Shown here piece by piece: positions 12,810 through 26,292 of a stretch of DNA of 64,000 nucleotides. A program made the translations under genes and the position numbers. The notes beneath the pieces are model-generated. The model did not search any database. It saw only the letters and a program-made list of their open reading frames with translations, and was not told the origin of the DNA. This DNA comes from Inia geoffrensis (Eukaryota > Chordata > Mammalia > Artiodactyla > Iniidae): contig CM070901.1 in assembly GCA_036417435.1 (NCBI GenBank), positions 8,158,001-8,222,000 on the forward strand, in the 5' to 3' direction. Position 1 is the stretch's first letter. Every line of letters starts with the position of its first letter.

Positions 12810-13744
12810 AGAAGTTCCTTTAGCATTTGTTGTAAAGCTGGTTTGGTTGTGCTGAATTCTCTTAGCTTTTGTTTGTCTGTAAAGATTTTAATTTCTCCAT
12901 CAAATTGAATGAGATCCTTGCTGGGTAGAGTAATCTTGGTTCCAGGTTTTTCTCCTTCATCACTTTAAATATGTCTTGCCACTCCCTTCTGGCTTGCAGA
13001 GTTTCTGCTGAAAGATCAGCTGTTAACCTTATGGGGATTCCCTTGAATATTATTTGTTGCTTTTCCCTTGCTGCTTTTAATATTTTTTCTTTGTGCTTAA
13101 TTTTTGATAGTTTGATTAATATGTGTCTTGGTGTGTTTCTCCTACTATTTATCCTGTATGGGACTCTGCGCTTGTTGGACTTGACTGAATATTTCCTTTC
13201 CCATATTAGGGAAGTTTTCAACTATAATCTCTTCAAATATTTTGAGTCCCTTTCTTTTTCTCTTCTTCTTCTGGGACCCCTATAATTCAAATGTTGGTGC
13301 ATTTAATGTTGTACCAGAGGACTCTGAGACTGTTGTCAATTCTTTTCATTCTTTTTTCTTTATTCTGCTCTGTGGTATTTATTTCCACTATTTTATCTTC
13401 TAGGTCACTTATCTGTTCTTCTGCCTTAGTTATTCTGCTACTGATTCCTTCTAGAGAATTTTTAATTTCATTTATTGTGTTGTTCATCATTGTTTGTTTG
13501 CTCTTTAATTCTTCTATAGAATTTGAAAATTTCATTTATTGTGTTGTTCATCATTGTTTGCTTGCTCTTTAGTTCTTCCTTGTTTAAATGTTTCTTGTAT
13601 TTTTTGCATTCTATTTCCAAGATTTTGGATTATCTTTTCTATCATTACGCTGAATTGTTTTTCAGGTAGACCACCTATTTTTGTTTGGTCTGGTGGGTTT
13701 TTACCTTGCTCCTTCATCTGCTGTGTGTTTCTCTGTATTCTCAT
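12810..13744 (-). pseudogene. L1 ORF1 relic (RNA-binding protein)
   Basis: Broken into 13532-13744 (N-terminus), 13287-13535 (coiled coil) and 12862-13221 (RRM remainder and C-terminal domain with LTADLSAETLQARREW). The break at about 13530 coincides with a tandem duplication of period 64 bp, which shifts the frame because 64 is not divisible by three. The protein would normally form trimers and coat L1 RNA. This copy cannot encode it. Confidence 0.88.
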
Positions 13745-15877
13745 TTTGCTTAACTTACTGTGTCTCGGGTCTCCTTTCCACAGGCTGCAGGTTCGTAATT
13801 CCCGTTTTTTTGGTATCTGCCCACCAGTTGGTAAGTTTGGTTCAGTGGGTTGTGTAGGCTTCCTGGTGGAGGGGACTGATGCCTGTGTTCTGGTGGATGA
13901 GTCTGGATCTTGTTTTTCTGGTGGGCAGAACTGTGTCCAGTGGGGTGTTTTGGGGTGTCTGTGACCTTAGTATGATTTTAGGCAGCCTCTCTGCTAATGG
14001 GTGGGGTTGTGTTCCTATCTTGCTAGTTGTTTGGCACAGGGTGTCCAGTACTGTAACTTGCAGGTTGTTGAGTGGAGCTGTGTCTTAGCACTGAGATCAA
14101 GATCACTGGGATAGCTTTCGCCATATGATATTACATTGGGCTGGGAGGTCTCTGGTGGACCAAGGTCCTGAACTCGGCTCTCCCACCTCAGCGACTCAGG
14201 CTTGACACCCGGCCGGAGCAAAAAGACCTTGTCAGCCACTCGGCTTAGAAGAAATGGGAAAATGAAAGAAAGAAGGAAAGAAAAATAAAATACAATAAAT
14301 TTATTTAAATAAATTTTTTTTAATTATTAAAAATAAAGAAGTAATAAAGAAAGAAGAGAGCAACCAAACCAAAAAAACAATCCACCAATGATAACAAGCA
14401 CTAAAAACTATACTAAAAACAAACAAAAAAGGAAATAAAAAACAAAATGGACAGACAGAACCCTAAGACAAATTATAAAAGCAAAGCTAAACAGGCAAAA
14501 TCACACCAAGAAGCATACACATACACACTCACAAAAAGAGAAAAAGGAAAAAATATACATATATAAATAAAAGGAAGAGAGCTGTCAAATCAATAAACAA
14601 ATCTACCGATGATAATAAGCTCTAAATACTAAACTAAACTAAACATTAAATCAGATGCAGAAAGCAAACCTCAAGTCTACAGTTGCTCCCAAAGTCCACT
14701 GCCTCAATTATGGGATGATTCGTTGTCTATTCAGGTATTCCACAGATGCAGGGTACATCAAGTTGATTGTGGAGATTTAATCCGCTGCTTCTGAGGCTGC
14801 TGGGAGAAATTTCCCTTTCTGTTCACACAGCTCCTGGGGTTCAAATTTGGATATGGCCCTGCCTCTGCATGTAGGTCACCTGAGGGCGTCTGTTCCCTGC
14901 CCAGACAGGATGGGGTTAAAGTAGCAGCTGATTAGGGGTCTCTGGCTCAGTAAGCCCAGGGCGAGGGAGGGGTACAGAATGCGGGGTGAGCCTGCGGCAG
15001 CAGAGCCCAATCTGACACTGCAACAGCCTGAGGCGCACTGTGTGCTCTCCCAGGGAAGTTGTCCCTGAATCATGGGACCCTGGCAGTGGCAGGCTGCACA
15101 GGCTCCTGGGATGGGAAGTGTGGATAGTGACCTGTGGTTGCACACAGGCTTCTTGGTAGCTACAACAGCAAGCTTAGCATTTCACACCTGTCTCGGGTCC
15201 GTACCGATAGCCCTGCCTTGCATCCACCTCTGGAACTCGTTTAGGCGGTGCTTGAATCCCCTCTCCTCACGCACCCTGAAACAATGGTCTCTTGCCTCTT
15301 CGGCAGTTCCAGACTTTTTCTCAGACTCCCTCCCGGCCAGCCATGGTGCACTAACCCCTTCAGGCTGTGTTCACGCAGCCAACCCCAGTCCTCTCCCTGC
15401 GATCCAACCTCCGAAGCCCGAGCCTCAGCTCCCAGCCCACCCCCCGCCCCAGTGGGTGAGCAGACAAGCATCTCGGGCTGGTGAGGGCTAGTCGGCACCA
15501 ATCCTTCACGTGAGAATGTCTCCACTTTGCCCTCCGTACCACTGTGGCTGCGCTCTCCTCCGTGGCTCCAAAGCTTCCCCCGCTCACCTGCCGTCTCGCC
15601 AGTGAAGCGGCTTCCTAGTGTGTGGAAACCTTTCCTCCTTGACAGCTCCCTCCCAGAGGTGCAGGTCCTGTCCCTATTCTTTTGTCTCTGTTTTTTCTTT
15701 TTTCTTTGCCCTACTCAGGTATGTGGGGAGTTTCTTGACTTTGGGGAAGTCTGAGGTCTTCTGCCAGCATTCAGTAGGTGTTATGTAGGAGTTGCTCTAT
15801 ATGTAGATGTATTTTTGATGTATTTGTGGGGATGAATGTGATCTCCACGTCTTACTCCTCTGCCATCCTGAAGATCC
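13745..15877 (-). promoter_or_regulatory. 5'UTR/promoter region of the minus-strand L1 (decayed)
   Basis: On the minus strand it begins near 15877 with 'ggatggcagaggagtaagacg', the counterpart of the YY1-like start of the plus-strand L1 but altered in the core. GC-rich sequence with CpGs (about 14810-15640) is followed toward ORF1 by a block that is A-rich on the plus strand (about 14250-14690). Small open frames here (for example 15072-15491) have no domain and are taken as chance. Confidence 0.75.
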
Positions 15878-15888
15878 CTAGTTTCTCA

Positions 15889-17555
15889 TCTTTGATTATA
15901 ATAAGATTACCAAAGAATTTAAACACGTGTATAGACCTATTAAAGGACTGTTATGTTAATTTAATCATATTAGTGTATATATTAGATGTTTATCTTATTG
16001 ATATAAAAAAAAGTCCTCAAAAGAATATTGGTAAATATTGAGTCAGGCCTATTAAGGCAAAACTTAAATGCAGTGTATCATAACATGGACTCTAAAAAAA
16101 TAATTTATCTTCATATATACGTATACTTACAGCCAGTCATATATATGAGTCTATCTAGCTTTACATATACATATAATGTAAAATTCAAAACAGGATTTAT
16201 TTTCAAAATATTACTTTCAAATTATTTAGCATAATTCCAATGGAATTGTCAGATATGAATAATTTATTTCTCAAATAGATCTTTTCACTACATTTGCTCA
16301 TTCCCTTCCTAATTATTGGTGGTAGGTGTAAAAAGGAAATATACATTATTCTTTCATTTCACTTCCTTATTACAAGCAAATTAAGGTATAAGACTTTTGG
16401 TTTCAAATACAGTTTTACATAACAAAAACTATAAACATAGCAAGAATACTGCTATAAATTATTGCAGTGTTAAGATATACAGCTTAATACACATGCAGCT
16501 AACAAAATTACTGTTTTAGTACCTTTACCAATAGGGTTGGTTTTTTTCTGCTTGCTTATTTTGTTTTTTTTGTGTGTGTGCTTGCTTTTACTTTCTCTAT
16601 TTTCCATTTCTTTCTGAGATCAAGATATTGGTGGTAGGTTTGAATTTTTCACACTTAAAATTGTCCACAGAATTCAGGAATGATTCTGCCTTCCTTTCTT
16701 TACATGGAATTCAGATCAGCAGAGAAAATTTAAGAGTTTTCTGTTTGTTTGTTTTTTGATAAAGAGCCCATTTAGGATTATTTTTTAAAATCCAAATTTT
16801 AACATGGCTCAATTTAAGCATTCTTTTCCTTCCTCTCAATGTTGAGAGGTGAGGCTTACCGACCGTCACGCATGATGGACATGGGCATGACAGTGAGGTT
16901 CATGTGGTCTGTAGTTGTTTTCTACTGTCATCCCTGGCTGATAACACTTGAGTTCCATTTTTTCGGTATCTTGTGCTGGCTCTGATGGGTGGCAATCATT
17001 TCTGCAGTTACATCTTCAGACTTCTCATAGACACTCAAAATAACAATCACTTTGACGGGTTAGCTCTGCTTACACATCAATGGCACCCATCTGATTTGCC
17101 CATTAGCTTGCTTCTGCCCTCGTCCTCACTGCCTGAGCACACAAACATTCATGTCTAATCCATACCACTCTCAGGCCCGAGGGAAGCTTCTTAGAGACAT
17201 ATGCTTCCATCCTGTTCACTCTTTCCCTCGACTTAGGGTTGCTGGACATGTCTACAAGGCATCTGTCTTCAAACTCTAGCCAAGAAGCAAAATCCCAGGA
17301 TTTTATACTCCCTCAATCTCCCCAACATAAATGACTTCATGTTTCTATTTCCTAGTTTCTCTTCCCTGCCACCCGCCCCAGAGATCATTAGAGGAAGAGG
17401 AAGCAGTTAACCTACTTGCTTTTTCAACAACTCTTTTCCAAATTCCTTCTCCTCTTCCAACCTGAGACGCAGTTATATCTTATCCTGTGCTGTGGCAGGA
17501 AGTACAGCTTTTTCCTTTTTTCATATGGTCCCCACTCTTTTTTATCTCACACTTT
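15889..17555. other. unique sequence
   Basis: AT-rich up to about 16820, then a more balanced segment at 16830-17500. No exon, RNA gene or named repeat is recognised. Confidence 0.4.
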
Positions 17556-17700
17556 GTGGTGATTTTTTTGCTTAAATTTATTGAGGCATAATTGAAGTAC
17601 ACTAAACTGCACATACTCAAAGTAGATTATCTGATCAATTTTAACAGATTTACACCCACTGAACAATTAGGTGGTGGTGCTTTTCTAAATAACCCATCCA
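17556..17700 (-). repeat. old L1M 3'UTR fragment
   Basis: The pattern 'aaatttattgaggcataattgaagtacactaaactgcacatactcaaag' then 'acagatttacacccactgaa' matches the 3'UTR of ancient L1M elements in antisense. It is short and decayed. Confidence 0.65.
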
Positions 17701-18220
17701 TAATCTAGACTATTCATTTCATTGGTCAACACAAGAGTTATTCTGAGGAGAATAGAATCCATCATAGAATGTCTCAGATATTCTCTGCATCATTCCATCT
17801 ATATTGTGTAAAAACATTTTCAGAAAATCATTAGCGTTCTCAACTTTCAACTGTGTGCATCTTACCCTTTGGGCAAATAATCCTCAATTAAAACATTATC
17901 TAAAATAAATTGGACAACTGAATTCATGTATTCTCAGTGTAATCACGGCACATCTATGTGTTATCTCCTATAAAAAATTTGTTTAAAGGAGAAAATCTAT
18001 TCAATACTTTTATGATCAAAAGATAATGATAGCCAATTGATTCAACATGTTTCTTCTGTATAGAATTATTTCACAACTAATTCCAATAAGGTCAAGTACA
18101 AGTTTCTTCAAGTCTATGATTGAGATCATTAATGTTTGCCTTTGTTCCCTTTCTGGATCCATTATTATCAAGTTCTCAGAAAATTAATCCAGTCTTATAA
18201 AGCTCAAATAGCCTAAATAT
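17701..18220. other. unique sequence
   Basis: No gene or named repeat recognised. Confidence 0.4.
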
Positions 18221-18312
18221 GTTGCTTGGTTTGCAAGTGGCTGGGCCAGAATTTAAACCCAGACCTACCAGGTAGTCATAGCCTTGTTATTGGTCATGCT
18301 CTACATCATCTT
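18221..18312 (+). repeat. MIR 3' part (tentative)
   Basis: 'tttgcaagtggctgggccagaatttaaacccagacct' resembles the MIR end that contains 'agtggcagagccaggattcaaacccagg'. Short and diverged. Confidence 0.5.
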
Positions 18313-20537
18313 TAGACCCTTTATTATCTACTTCATGGAGGAAAAAGTCAAAGTCCATTAACCTATTATTAATTTGAACACAAAAACAAAGAACTCTCCA
18401 AATCCATGCTTTTACTTAAGAGATTATTTTCAGATGGCAAAATATGAGGGTGATTCTCTCTAGTTTTCAGTGTTTAGTTAAATGATATCTGTTGAATATT
18501 CTTTTCCTACCCTGCACACCATCTCATCTACCCAAATTCAGTTTAATTGCAACCCTGGTGGACATGCCTTAAAGCACAACACGCTTCACATTTGGAGCAC
18601 ACAGGCACCAGGTCTCACTGACAGAATGACCTTTTCCTCCTGTGAGCAGTGACATGAATGATGCAGAGAGTGCTACTGGGAACACTCATGAAAGACAGAA
18701 TATTTTACTCTTTGGAATTGAAGGTCTGTAACATGAGGGATTATTGTGAAGGGAACCATAACATTCCTGGAGCATTTCATTTTTCAGATAAATTTAATAA
18801 TGAAAACTTTCATACTGGAAAGCACTTCTATTGTCTTTCCTAATACACAAAGCATTAGTTCCTTCAAACGTATGCATGAGAAATGAATTTTTCTTCTATT
18901 AACTTAATACTGCTAAGATGAAAAAAAGGAAACACCGGATAACAGAGACTGCCAAAGAGATGACCGCCATAAGCCAGCTTCTCTCTTAGCAGAGTAACAA
19001 AAAGGAAGGTCTTTATTCCTCCAGAATTTATAGGAGCAAAAACAGGCATGTTTTGGTATAAGCCACGAGAAAGTGAGGGTCAAAAAGAGATAGAGAGAAC
19101 GTGCTTATCTGGCCTTATCTTACATCATACTCGACAGGGCTGGCTTCTGGGGAAAACACACCTCAGAAGACCAAAGCTGGAGAAGTCCTACCAGATGTCC
19201 CAAGGCTGAGGGACATATCTTAAGAGAGTAGATAAAGGAACCTACCACAAGTAAGGGGAGGAGGGAAAAGAAAATGAATCAATATTTGGCAGAGCCAGGG
19301 AAAACCAACCAATGACAGATCGATTCAAGTTCAAGGAGCCCATTCCTTGCCTCTCCTCACTGGGGATCCTGGAGGGGACTTGGGCAGCCTAAGGCCCTGG
19401 GACAGAGCAGTAGAAATCGTTGATAGGAACATGATAGGAAATGTATTGTGCTGCCTTTTCCCACTACAGTCTTCCAGCCTAAAGCAGCAGCGGAGAGAGG
19501 GAGGAAGCTTTAACTTTAGTGAAGTAAGGTGTTTATCCTTACCCTGGACTACATATGATAATTACTAAACTGGGAAATTTTTATAGAACTACAAGTAATC
19601 CGAGAATGGTTGATTACCTGTGACTGAACTCCTCCCTCACACCCCACATCCCCCCCACACACACATAAGCACTGGGTTTGCCCAAGGGCAGAAAAAGTAT
19701 TAGGCACAGAATGGGTTGAAATGGACCAAAAGGAAATGAATGCAAGTATTTTCTGTCTGTACACCATAGATCTTGCTTATTTATACTTGCAATCCTTGAA
19801 ATCCCTTTAGGACACTTGTAAAGCACTTTACATTCTACCTTTTCATGAATCCTCTGTCATGTGCCAGTCATCTTTACATTTGAGGACATTTCTGCCTAGA
19901 GTGACATGCTTATTTTTAACTGGGACGGTACCTGTTTTGTCCATATCTTTGCCATTTCCAATTTTATATGTCTCAGGTGCTCTACCTGCTGTATAGAAGA
20001 GTAGCTACAAAACAGGTAACACAAATTAACTTACTGATTGTGTTCTTCTAATTAGTGATCTGCTGAACTTCTATGTTACACTGAAGGAACTGGCAAAGAA
20101 TGGAAGTAAACCTCTGCCCTGCAAGCAAACAAGAGATTAAAAAGAATCTGTGTTTTACGGGCTTCACTTTAATCTTGTCGTTTCATATGGAAATTAGCAC
20201 CAAGTCCTTGCCTGTGTACCATGAAGTCATGTGCTAAGGACACGGGAAACATACTAAGATATGGTTTGTCACTAAAAATTATGGTTCACATTAAGAAGAA
20301 CTGACTCAGTTCCTTTACGTGAATACATTAACAACTTCAAGGAAAAATACGTTATAGGTAAGTTGGGAATATGATCTTGACTAATTTACAGCCAATCAGG
20401 AAAGTTTTATCGTTTTTCCCCTTCACCTAAAAGACAATCATTAATAATTAATTAAGGAGCTTTGGTACAAAAATATTTTTCAAGTACTTATTGGGATCAA
20501 AGAATGAAAATGAGAATTTTTGTCACAAATGTTTATC
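18313..20537. other. unique sequence
   Basis: No exon or RNA gene is supported. Small open frames at 18658-18843, 19347-19568 and 19614-19826 lack domains and splice context. A short C-run plus CA tract lies at about 19647-19668. Confidence 0.4.
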
Positions 20538-20551
20538 AAAATTCAATTACA

Positions 20552-20766
20552 GGGCTTCCCTGGTGGCATAGTGGTTGAGAGTCCGCCTGCCGATGCAGGG
20601 GACATGGGTTCGTGCCCCGGTCCGGGAAGATCCCACGTGCCGCGGAGTGGCTGGGCCCGTGAGCCATGGCCTCTGAGCCTGTGCGTTCGGAGCCTGTGCT
20701 CCGCAAAGGGAGAGGCCACAACAGTGAGAGGCCCGCGTACCGCAAAAAAAAAAAAAAAAAAAAAAA
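20552..20766 (+). mobile_element. CHR-1-type SINE, copy 3
   Basis: Complete copy with a long pure A tail. The target-site duplication AAAATTCAATTACA is perfect (about 20538-20551 and 20768-20781). Confidence 0.92.
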
Positions 20767-20781
20767 AAAAATTCAATTACA

Positions 20782-21169
20782 ATTATACAACTTTTCTTAT
20801 TGGTTTTATCATAAACCACAGTTACATCCATTAAGAGTCATCCATGGGGTGGAATCAAAAGTTAGACTGAAACTCAAAGCACCTGAGGCCTTGCCTTAGG
20901 TTTCTCACTAATTCTGTAACCTTGAAAATCATGTAGTTTCTATTAGTCTTGTTTTATTGAATTTATTTTTATAAGATTACTCGTATCATCTAGAAATAAA
21001 GAAATTTAAAAGTTCTTATACTATCAGATTAGGACAAGTATATTCAATCTTGTTCACTTCATAAAGCTATTAAGAAGGTCAAAAATATATATGAACAAAT
21101 TTATAAATGTATAAAGTGCAATACAAATGCTACTAAGGGCCAAATTCTTGATAACGTACTAAATACATT
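20782..21169. other. unique AT-rich sequence
   Basis: No gene or named repeat recognised. Confidence 0.4.
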
Positions 21170-21335
21170 TTGCAGATGCACTTTACATAAATTATTTTAC
21201 TAATCCTCAAAATAACCCAGGTCAAATAAGTACTTTTACAATCCCAATTTCACAGAGGGATATTACAATTATACCTAGGCTACATGAACAGTAAATAGTT
21301 GCCAAGTAATCAACAGCAGAAAGCCCCTCACCTAG
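21170..21335 (+). repeat. MIR/MIRb fragment
   Basis: Decayed MIR: 'acataaattattttactaatcctcaaaataaccc', 'caatcccaatttcacagaggg', then 'tagttgccaagtaatcaacagcagaaag'. Confidence 0.6.
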
Positions 21336-24029
21336 TCTCAAAAAAAAATTTATGAAAAAAATAGTACAGTATATTTAAAATTTGAGATTAGATAACTGTG
21401 AATTTAAAATACATCAAAAGTTACGATTCTTGACATTTAGATTTGTACCCTTTTTTATAGTCAGCTACATTTCCTTGGAAGTACCACTAAAATTATACAG
21501 ATGAAAATAATTATTTGATTCATTAAGGGGACAAGCCAGTAAATACAGTTTCCAAATCTGTAATTTAGAATATAAAATGCTGACATATCTTCAGAAGGAG
21601 AACTAATGATTAATATTCAATAGATTTGATGTTGAGAAATGTAGAAGAAGGGTACACCTACCATTCTGATAATTTTGGATCTGATGTGACTATAGATTGT
21701 GATTTGGAGGCTTCCAAAATAAACCACATGGAAATAGGAACTGAAAATAAATTCAGGAAGGCACATTTTGCTGCTTTTGTCCATAAGTGTCACCTTGATA
21801 TAAATAGATTTCCCTGAAATTTTTTTCTCAAATGCCAAAATCAAAGTGATTTTCCGTAACGGAAACATGAATAGGGTAAAAAACGTTCTCTTGTTACACA
21901 GAAGCTCTTTTCAGCATTGTGTGATTTGCCCAATGGGTTACTGCTTACTTCCTCAAGCTAACTTTGTTCAGTTTTACCAAATCTTCTAATAGTTCTCCTA
22001 AGGTCCCATGAACTAGTAAATCAATCCTGCAGATAACTCTTTACATAATCTTTTGCAAACAGCTTGACTGAATTCCTCATTTCTCTTTCTTGCCATTTGC
22101 ACTGACTACAAGAAAACAGCTTCAAAGGATTCTCACATTTTCAGAAAAAGCACAAAGACTGTACTTCCCATCATGATGAAGAGCTCACAGGCCTGTGAGA
22201 AGTGAAGAGCTGAGAACAAACGCCAGCTGTTTTAAAAAAATTGTTTAGGGACCCCCGACCAAGGAGAGTCATCTGATCTCGTCTGCTGTACAGAGTGCTG
22301 TCTGCATAGCTCTGGTGCAATCCTGGAGTTCCTCTTTGTAAACCTTTCTTTCACGTTACGCAACAAAACTAATTTTATTACCACGCATTCCTGCCCAACC
22401 CGTCTAGGCACCATTGGAGGAACTGAGTAAATACTTGTTGAGTTGAACACAGGCTATCACAAACTTTCAGGAGAAATCCCAAGGAGTCTTGGTACCAGGC
22501 CCATGAGGATAATGGAATTATCTATTTGCAGGTCAATATCTCTGAATTAGATCTGAATTAGATGAACATGGTGATCCTACTGATCTTAATTCACTTCTAA
22601 GGCAAAATGAACAGACAGCACAGAAATTGGATTGACTTTTTCTAAGTCAACTTAGCATTTCCTAACTAAAATGTCAAATACACTGTCCGAAAGTTCTAAG
22701 AATCCTGTTATTTTTTGTGGATTTCATGTCAACAATTTTACTAGTTTTAGGCTCAGAATAATACCGTAACAGTGGGAGATGGGATATTATCACCCAGTAT
22801 ACATTTCAAAAAAAACCCTCTACAAAATAGCATATTGCTGGAGGATCATTACCTGGTTCTTACTGATTTTATGTCACTCTGAAAAGTAATATGTTTTATA
22901 AGTATATCAAACTTTCAATTTCAAAAGAGAGTTCTCAGAATATACAGACCTAAATTAACAAACCTGTTCAAATTAGCACTTCAGAAAAATTGTTGGCTGT
23001 CTCTGTTCCGATATTGAATATACGTGTATAGCAAGTAATGTGGACCCAGAATACTAGGAAAGCCCCAAAGCAACTCTGCTATTAATCGAAAGTGCTGAGC
23101 CACAGAATCTCAGTAAATATTATGAAAGTTATTATAAGACTATTTGGATGAGTAAATTAGCACAATCTCTCTTTGCATCTGTGCATCCACTAGGAAGGGT
23201 GATAGCAGGACGTAGGTACACGCACATACGGCACACTTATTCAGAAGACACAAACTTCTCCTTCACTTCCTCGTGCAGAGAGTGGACACCGTTCTCGGAA
23301 ATCTCTGAGTGGACCCGCGGAGGTGAATTTACTCCACCGGCTGGATAATACCTATTCTGATCCCAGCCCCTTATCCTGATTTCTGGTCCTCACACAATGG
23401 ACAGCAAGGTGTTAAAAGTCAACATGAAATTGGTGGAAAATGTGGGAAAGCACACCAAGAAGATTCTTACCCCCTCCCCTTCAGTGACAACTTCCCTGAG
23501 AGAAATAAAGACATCCCAGTTGGAGCTACAGGAAACTGCTTTTGCAAAATCACTTATGAACAGTGCGTTGTACTAAGTTAAGGTATATTGAAATTTTTTT
23601 AATGCAGGATTATTATGGAATGGAGGTGGAGTGTGAGGGAAATAAAATGGAGGTGAGAAAGGAAATAAAGGAGTCAAGGATAACTGCTGGGTTTGGGGAA
23701 GCTAAATAGGCCCAACCTCTGGAGATTATTCATGTGTTTTTGTTTTTATCATGATGAAGTAATGAAATCTCTTTTTCCTTCCTTTTTTCCCTTTTTTATT
23801 TACATCATCCATTTTTGTTATGAAAAATAAAGATATTATTACTTCTGGAAACTGTGCAGAATCATTGATCACCTCAACAGGATCAATGTATATATGTGAT
23901 CTGACATGTAACAGACACAGAACTACAACAAGCCCATCTCCTAGGCACTTGTCATACTGTTGCATAAGGAGCATTTTGTATACCTAGAAATACTGAGAAA
24001 TATTTTCTTCTAAAGCTTGGCGATGATAA
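21336..24029. other. unique sequence
   Basis: No gene recognised. About 22420-22447 ('ctgagtaaatacttgttgagttgaac') could be the tail of an L2 or MIR. 'CTGAATTAGAT' is repeated in tandem at about 22541-22563. Nothing else stands out. Confidence 0.4.
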
Positions 24030-24180
24030 TACTTTTTATGAGCACTTTCAGATATTGTATGAAATCATATCACATTTGTCATATATACAGTATCGTACTT
24101 ATTCTCCACAATAACCTTGTAAAAATTGCTATTATTTAGTTTTTATTAGTAAACAAATTGAAACTACAGATTTTATATTC
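24030..24180 (+). repeat. possible MIR fragment
   Basis: 'gcactttcagatattgtat', 'tattctccacaataaccttgtaaaaattgctattattt' resembles the MIR segment 'cttcacaacaaccctatgaggtaggtactattatt'. Heavily decayed. Confidence 0.4.
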
Positions 24181-24563
24181 ATTCCATAAAAACAGTTGAT
24201 GGTTTGCTGAAATGAAATTCCCTCAAGTGTGAAAAAAGAATTTTCTATTTTTTAAATAAATAACAGTCAGACACACTCATCCCTTTCATCTCTCCTACAT
24301 CTATTGCTATTAAAACTGGTCCTTTCACCTTTGACTCATCTCTCTCCTTTGACAAATAATATTTAACTCCCATTAGTTAGGCATAAGTCCCTCTGTTCAG
24401 AACATTCACATTCCCTGTTATGTTAGTTCAGTTACGAAGGAGGTAAATTAGTCATTTTTATTGTAGTTGTTTTGTTTGTTTGCAGAGATATTTTGCCACT
24501 TCATATATAAAATAATCTCAGCATACATATAAAACCAAATGAAAACCAATGAGAGGACATTCC
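24181..24563. other. unique sequence
   Basis: No gene or named repeat recognised. Confidence 0.4.
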
Positions 24564-24565
24564 GT

Positions 24566-24607
<42 letters not shown>
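24564..24607. repeat. (TG)n microsatellite
   Basis: Nearly pure TG dinucleotide run of about 18 units or more, interrupted near its left end by a C. Confidence 0.95.
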
Positions 24608-24611
<4 letters not shown>

Positions 24612-25924
24612 ATGTATATGCATCTGTTACAATAAAAATTTGGACACGTTCCAATTTTTGGCACAGCTTAGCAGAAATAGCAACATTTCTCTGCAAGAAC
24701 CTCTCTCCTCTCAACACTACCTCCCAACAACCATATGAAACTTCCTCTTAAGCAGCATCTTTTTGTTGTTATTGTGCTATTTTTCCTTGTAAAAGCAATC
24801 TTTGTGTTAAGACTTATGGCTCCTATATTAAAGATTATCCCATATCCATAATTATATTACAAAAATACACTCGTGTTTCTAATGCCATGTTTCTAACACA
24901 GACTTATCAGCATAGCAACCCATTCCACAAAATAGAAAAGAGGCAGTATTTACATCAATGGTGCTTTGAAACTAACATTTTCCTTCAGGGATACATTGTC
25001 ACAACCTCTCCAGTCCTTTCTTTTGACAGGTTATAAATATTCTCAGCAGTAACTGTTTTGATGTTGCCTTAAAAGCCAGGGGAAAAAGAAATAGAGAATA
25101 CTGGGGCTACAAGCATTTTCACATACATTTCTCTATCACATTTGACAGTTTAATTACATTGTTGTTATTTGCATTTCTCATGTTACTTCATACTTTAGAG
25201 TCCTAGCTAATGGCTTTCCAAAAAGTGATACTTCATAGCGTTCTTTGCTGAATCAAATCTTATCTTAGTTTCTTGTTCTGCAAGATAAATTCAGTCAACA
25301 ACAACCATATGTTAAGAACTCTGAAGTTAGTTTGTGAGAATCAACAATTTCTGAAAGCCTCTATTCTTGGCTTTACATAATACATGCCTGAAAATCAAAG
25401 AGCATTCTGTGACAGAAAGGGAATTTAGAGAAGTGACTATGGAAACTTACTGAAGAAAAAAAAGAAATTGTGTTCATATTTCAACACAATTTGGAAATGT
25501 TTGTATACACTTTCCCTTCCAGCATCATTTACCTACGGATTAGAAAACTTTCTGCCATATCTAATCCCTTCTCAAACTTTGCCACACTAAAATCCAAAGA
25601 TAACTTTACAGAAGCATAAATTATTTTATTGTTTTGTGCTCCTTAATAAATGTTGACTGCTGTCAGACTCTAATTAATACGAAAACATTTTTAGTCTTAA
25701 GGGATGAGTAGAAACACCCTTAAGTGTCTGTGTGACAGAACAGAAAAATCTAATCTGAATCGCGGAAATCGCAGTTAGTTTTCCCTCTGTGATCAGCCAT
25801 GCTTATTGCCTTTTACCTTACTTTGCTATTTGTTTTTTGATGTTGAGAAAAATACTACAAATCTTAGAATACGCCCTTCCAGTTTCTTTATTCTTCCAAA
25901 AAACAATTACTAGGTTCAAAAACT
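24608..25924. other. unique sequence
   Basis: AT-rich. No exon, RNA gene or named repeat recognised. Confidence 0.4.
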
Positions 25925-26095
25925 TGAGCATGCATTTAGCCCCACTTGGAAGACTTGTGAAAACACAGACTCCTGGGTTCCTTTCCCTGAGTTTCTGAAT
26001 CAGCAGCTCTGGGTTGGGGCCCCCAGAATTTGTATTTCTAGCAATTTCCCAGGTGCTGTTGCTGCTGGTTTGGGGACCCCACTTTGAGATGACTG
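25925..26095 (+). repeat. MER5A-type hAT DNA transposon relic
   Basis: Recognisable wording: 'tgaatcagcagctctgggttggggcccccagaatttg', 'caggtgctgttgctgctgg', 'accccactttgagatgactga'. MER5A is a short non-autonomous hAT-Charlie element. Confidence 0.65.
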
Positions 26096-26292
26096 AATGA
26101 GAGGAATCCTGTGAGAATTGGACTCTTCCCAAAAGCATTCTGGCTAATTCTGTGATTCCAGACGGCTAAGTAGATAATTGTGAGCGACACCTGTGTTCTC
26201 CCTCACCTTAAAATGTCTTCAAAGAAAACTGAAAAATAACGCATTTGGTCCTACTAATATAAGAGCTGAGAATGAGTAAAGAAATAGTTCTC

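Larger units (their letters stand above)
8546..15888 (-). mobile_element. full-length L1 (LINE-1), inactive, minus strand
   Basis: A complete L1 read on the minus strand. Its 5' end is at about 15877, followed by a 5'UTR of about 2.1 kb, an ORF1 relic, an ORF2 relic, and a 3'UTR ending in the A tail (T run at about 8564). The total length of about 7.3 kb matches the plus-strand L1 at 52745-60051. An 11-base direct repeat (CTAGTTTCTCA) at 8546-8556 and 15878-15888 is a candidate target-site duplication, although seven extra bases separate the left copy from the T run. Both open frames are broken in several places, so this copy is older and dead. Its 5'UTR differs clearly from that of the plus-strand L1, which suggests another subfamily. 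Confidence 0.92.

Noticed and set aside
14250..14690. A-rich, GAAA-repeated block as an independent satellite
   Set aside because: It corresponds in position to the pyrimidine-rich part of the 5'UTR of the plus-strand L1 and so belongs to the minus-strand L1.
15072..15491. 139-codon plus-strand open frame
   Set aside because: It lies in the GC-rich 5'UTR of the dead L1, opposite to the direction of the element. The proline-rich reading has no domain.
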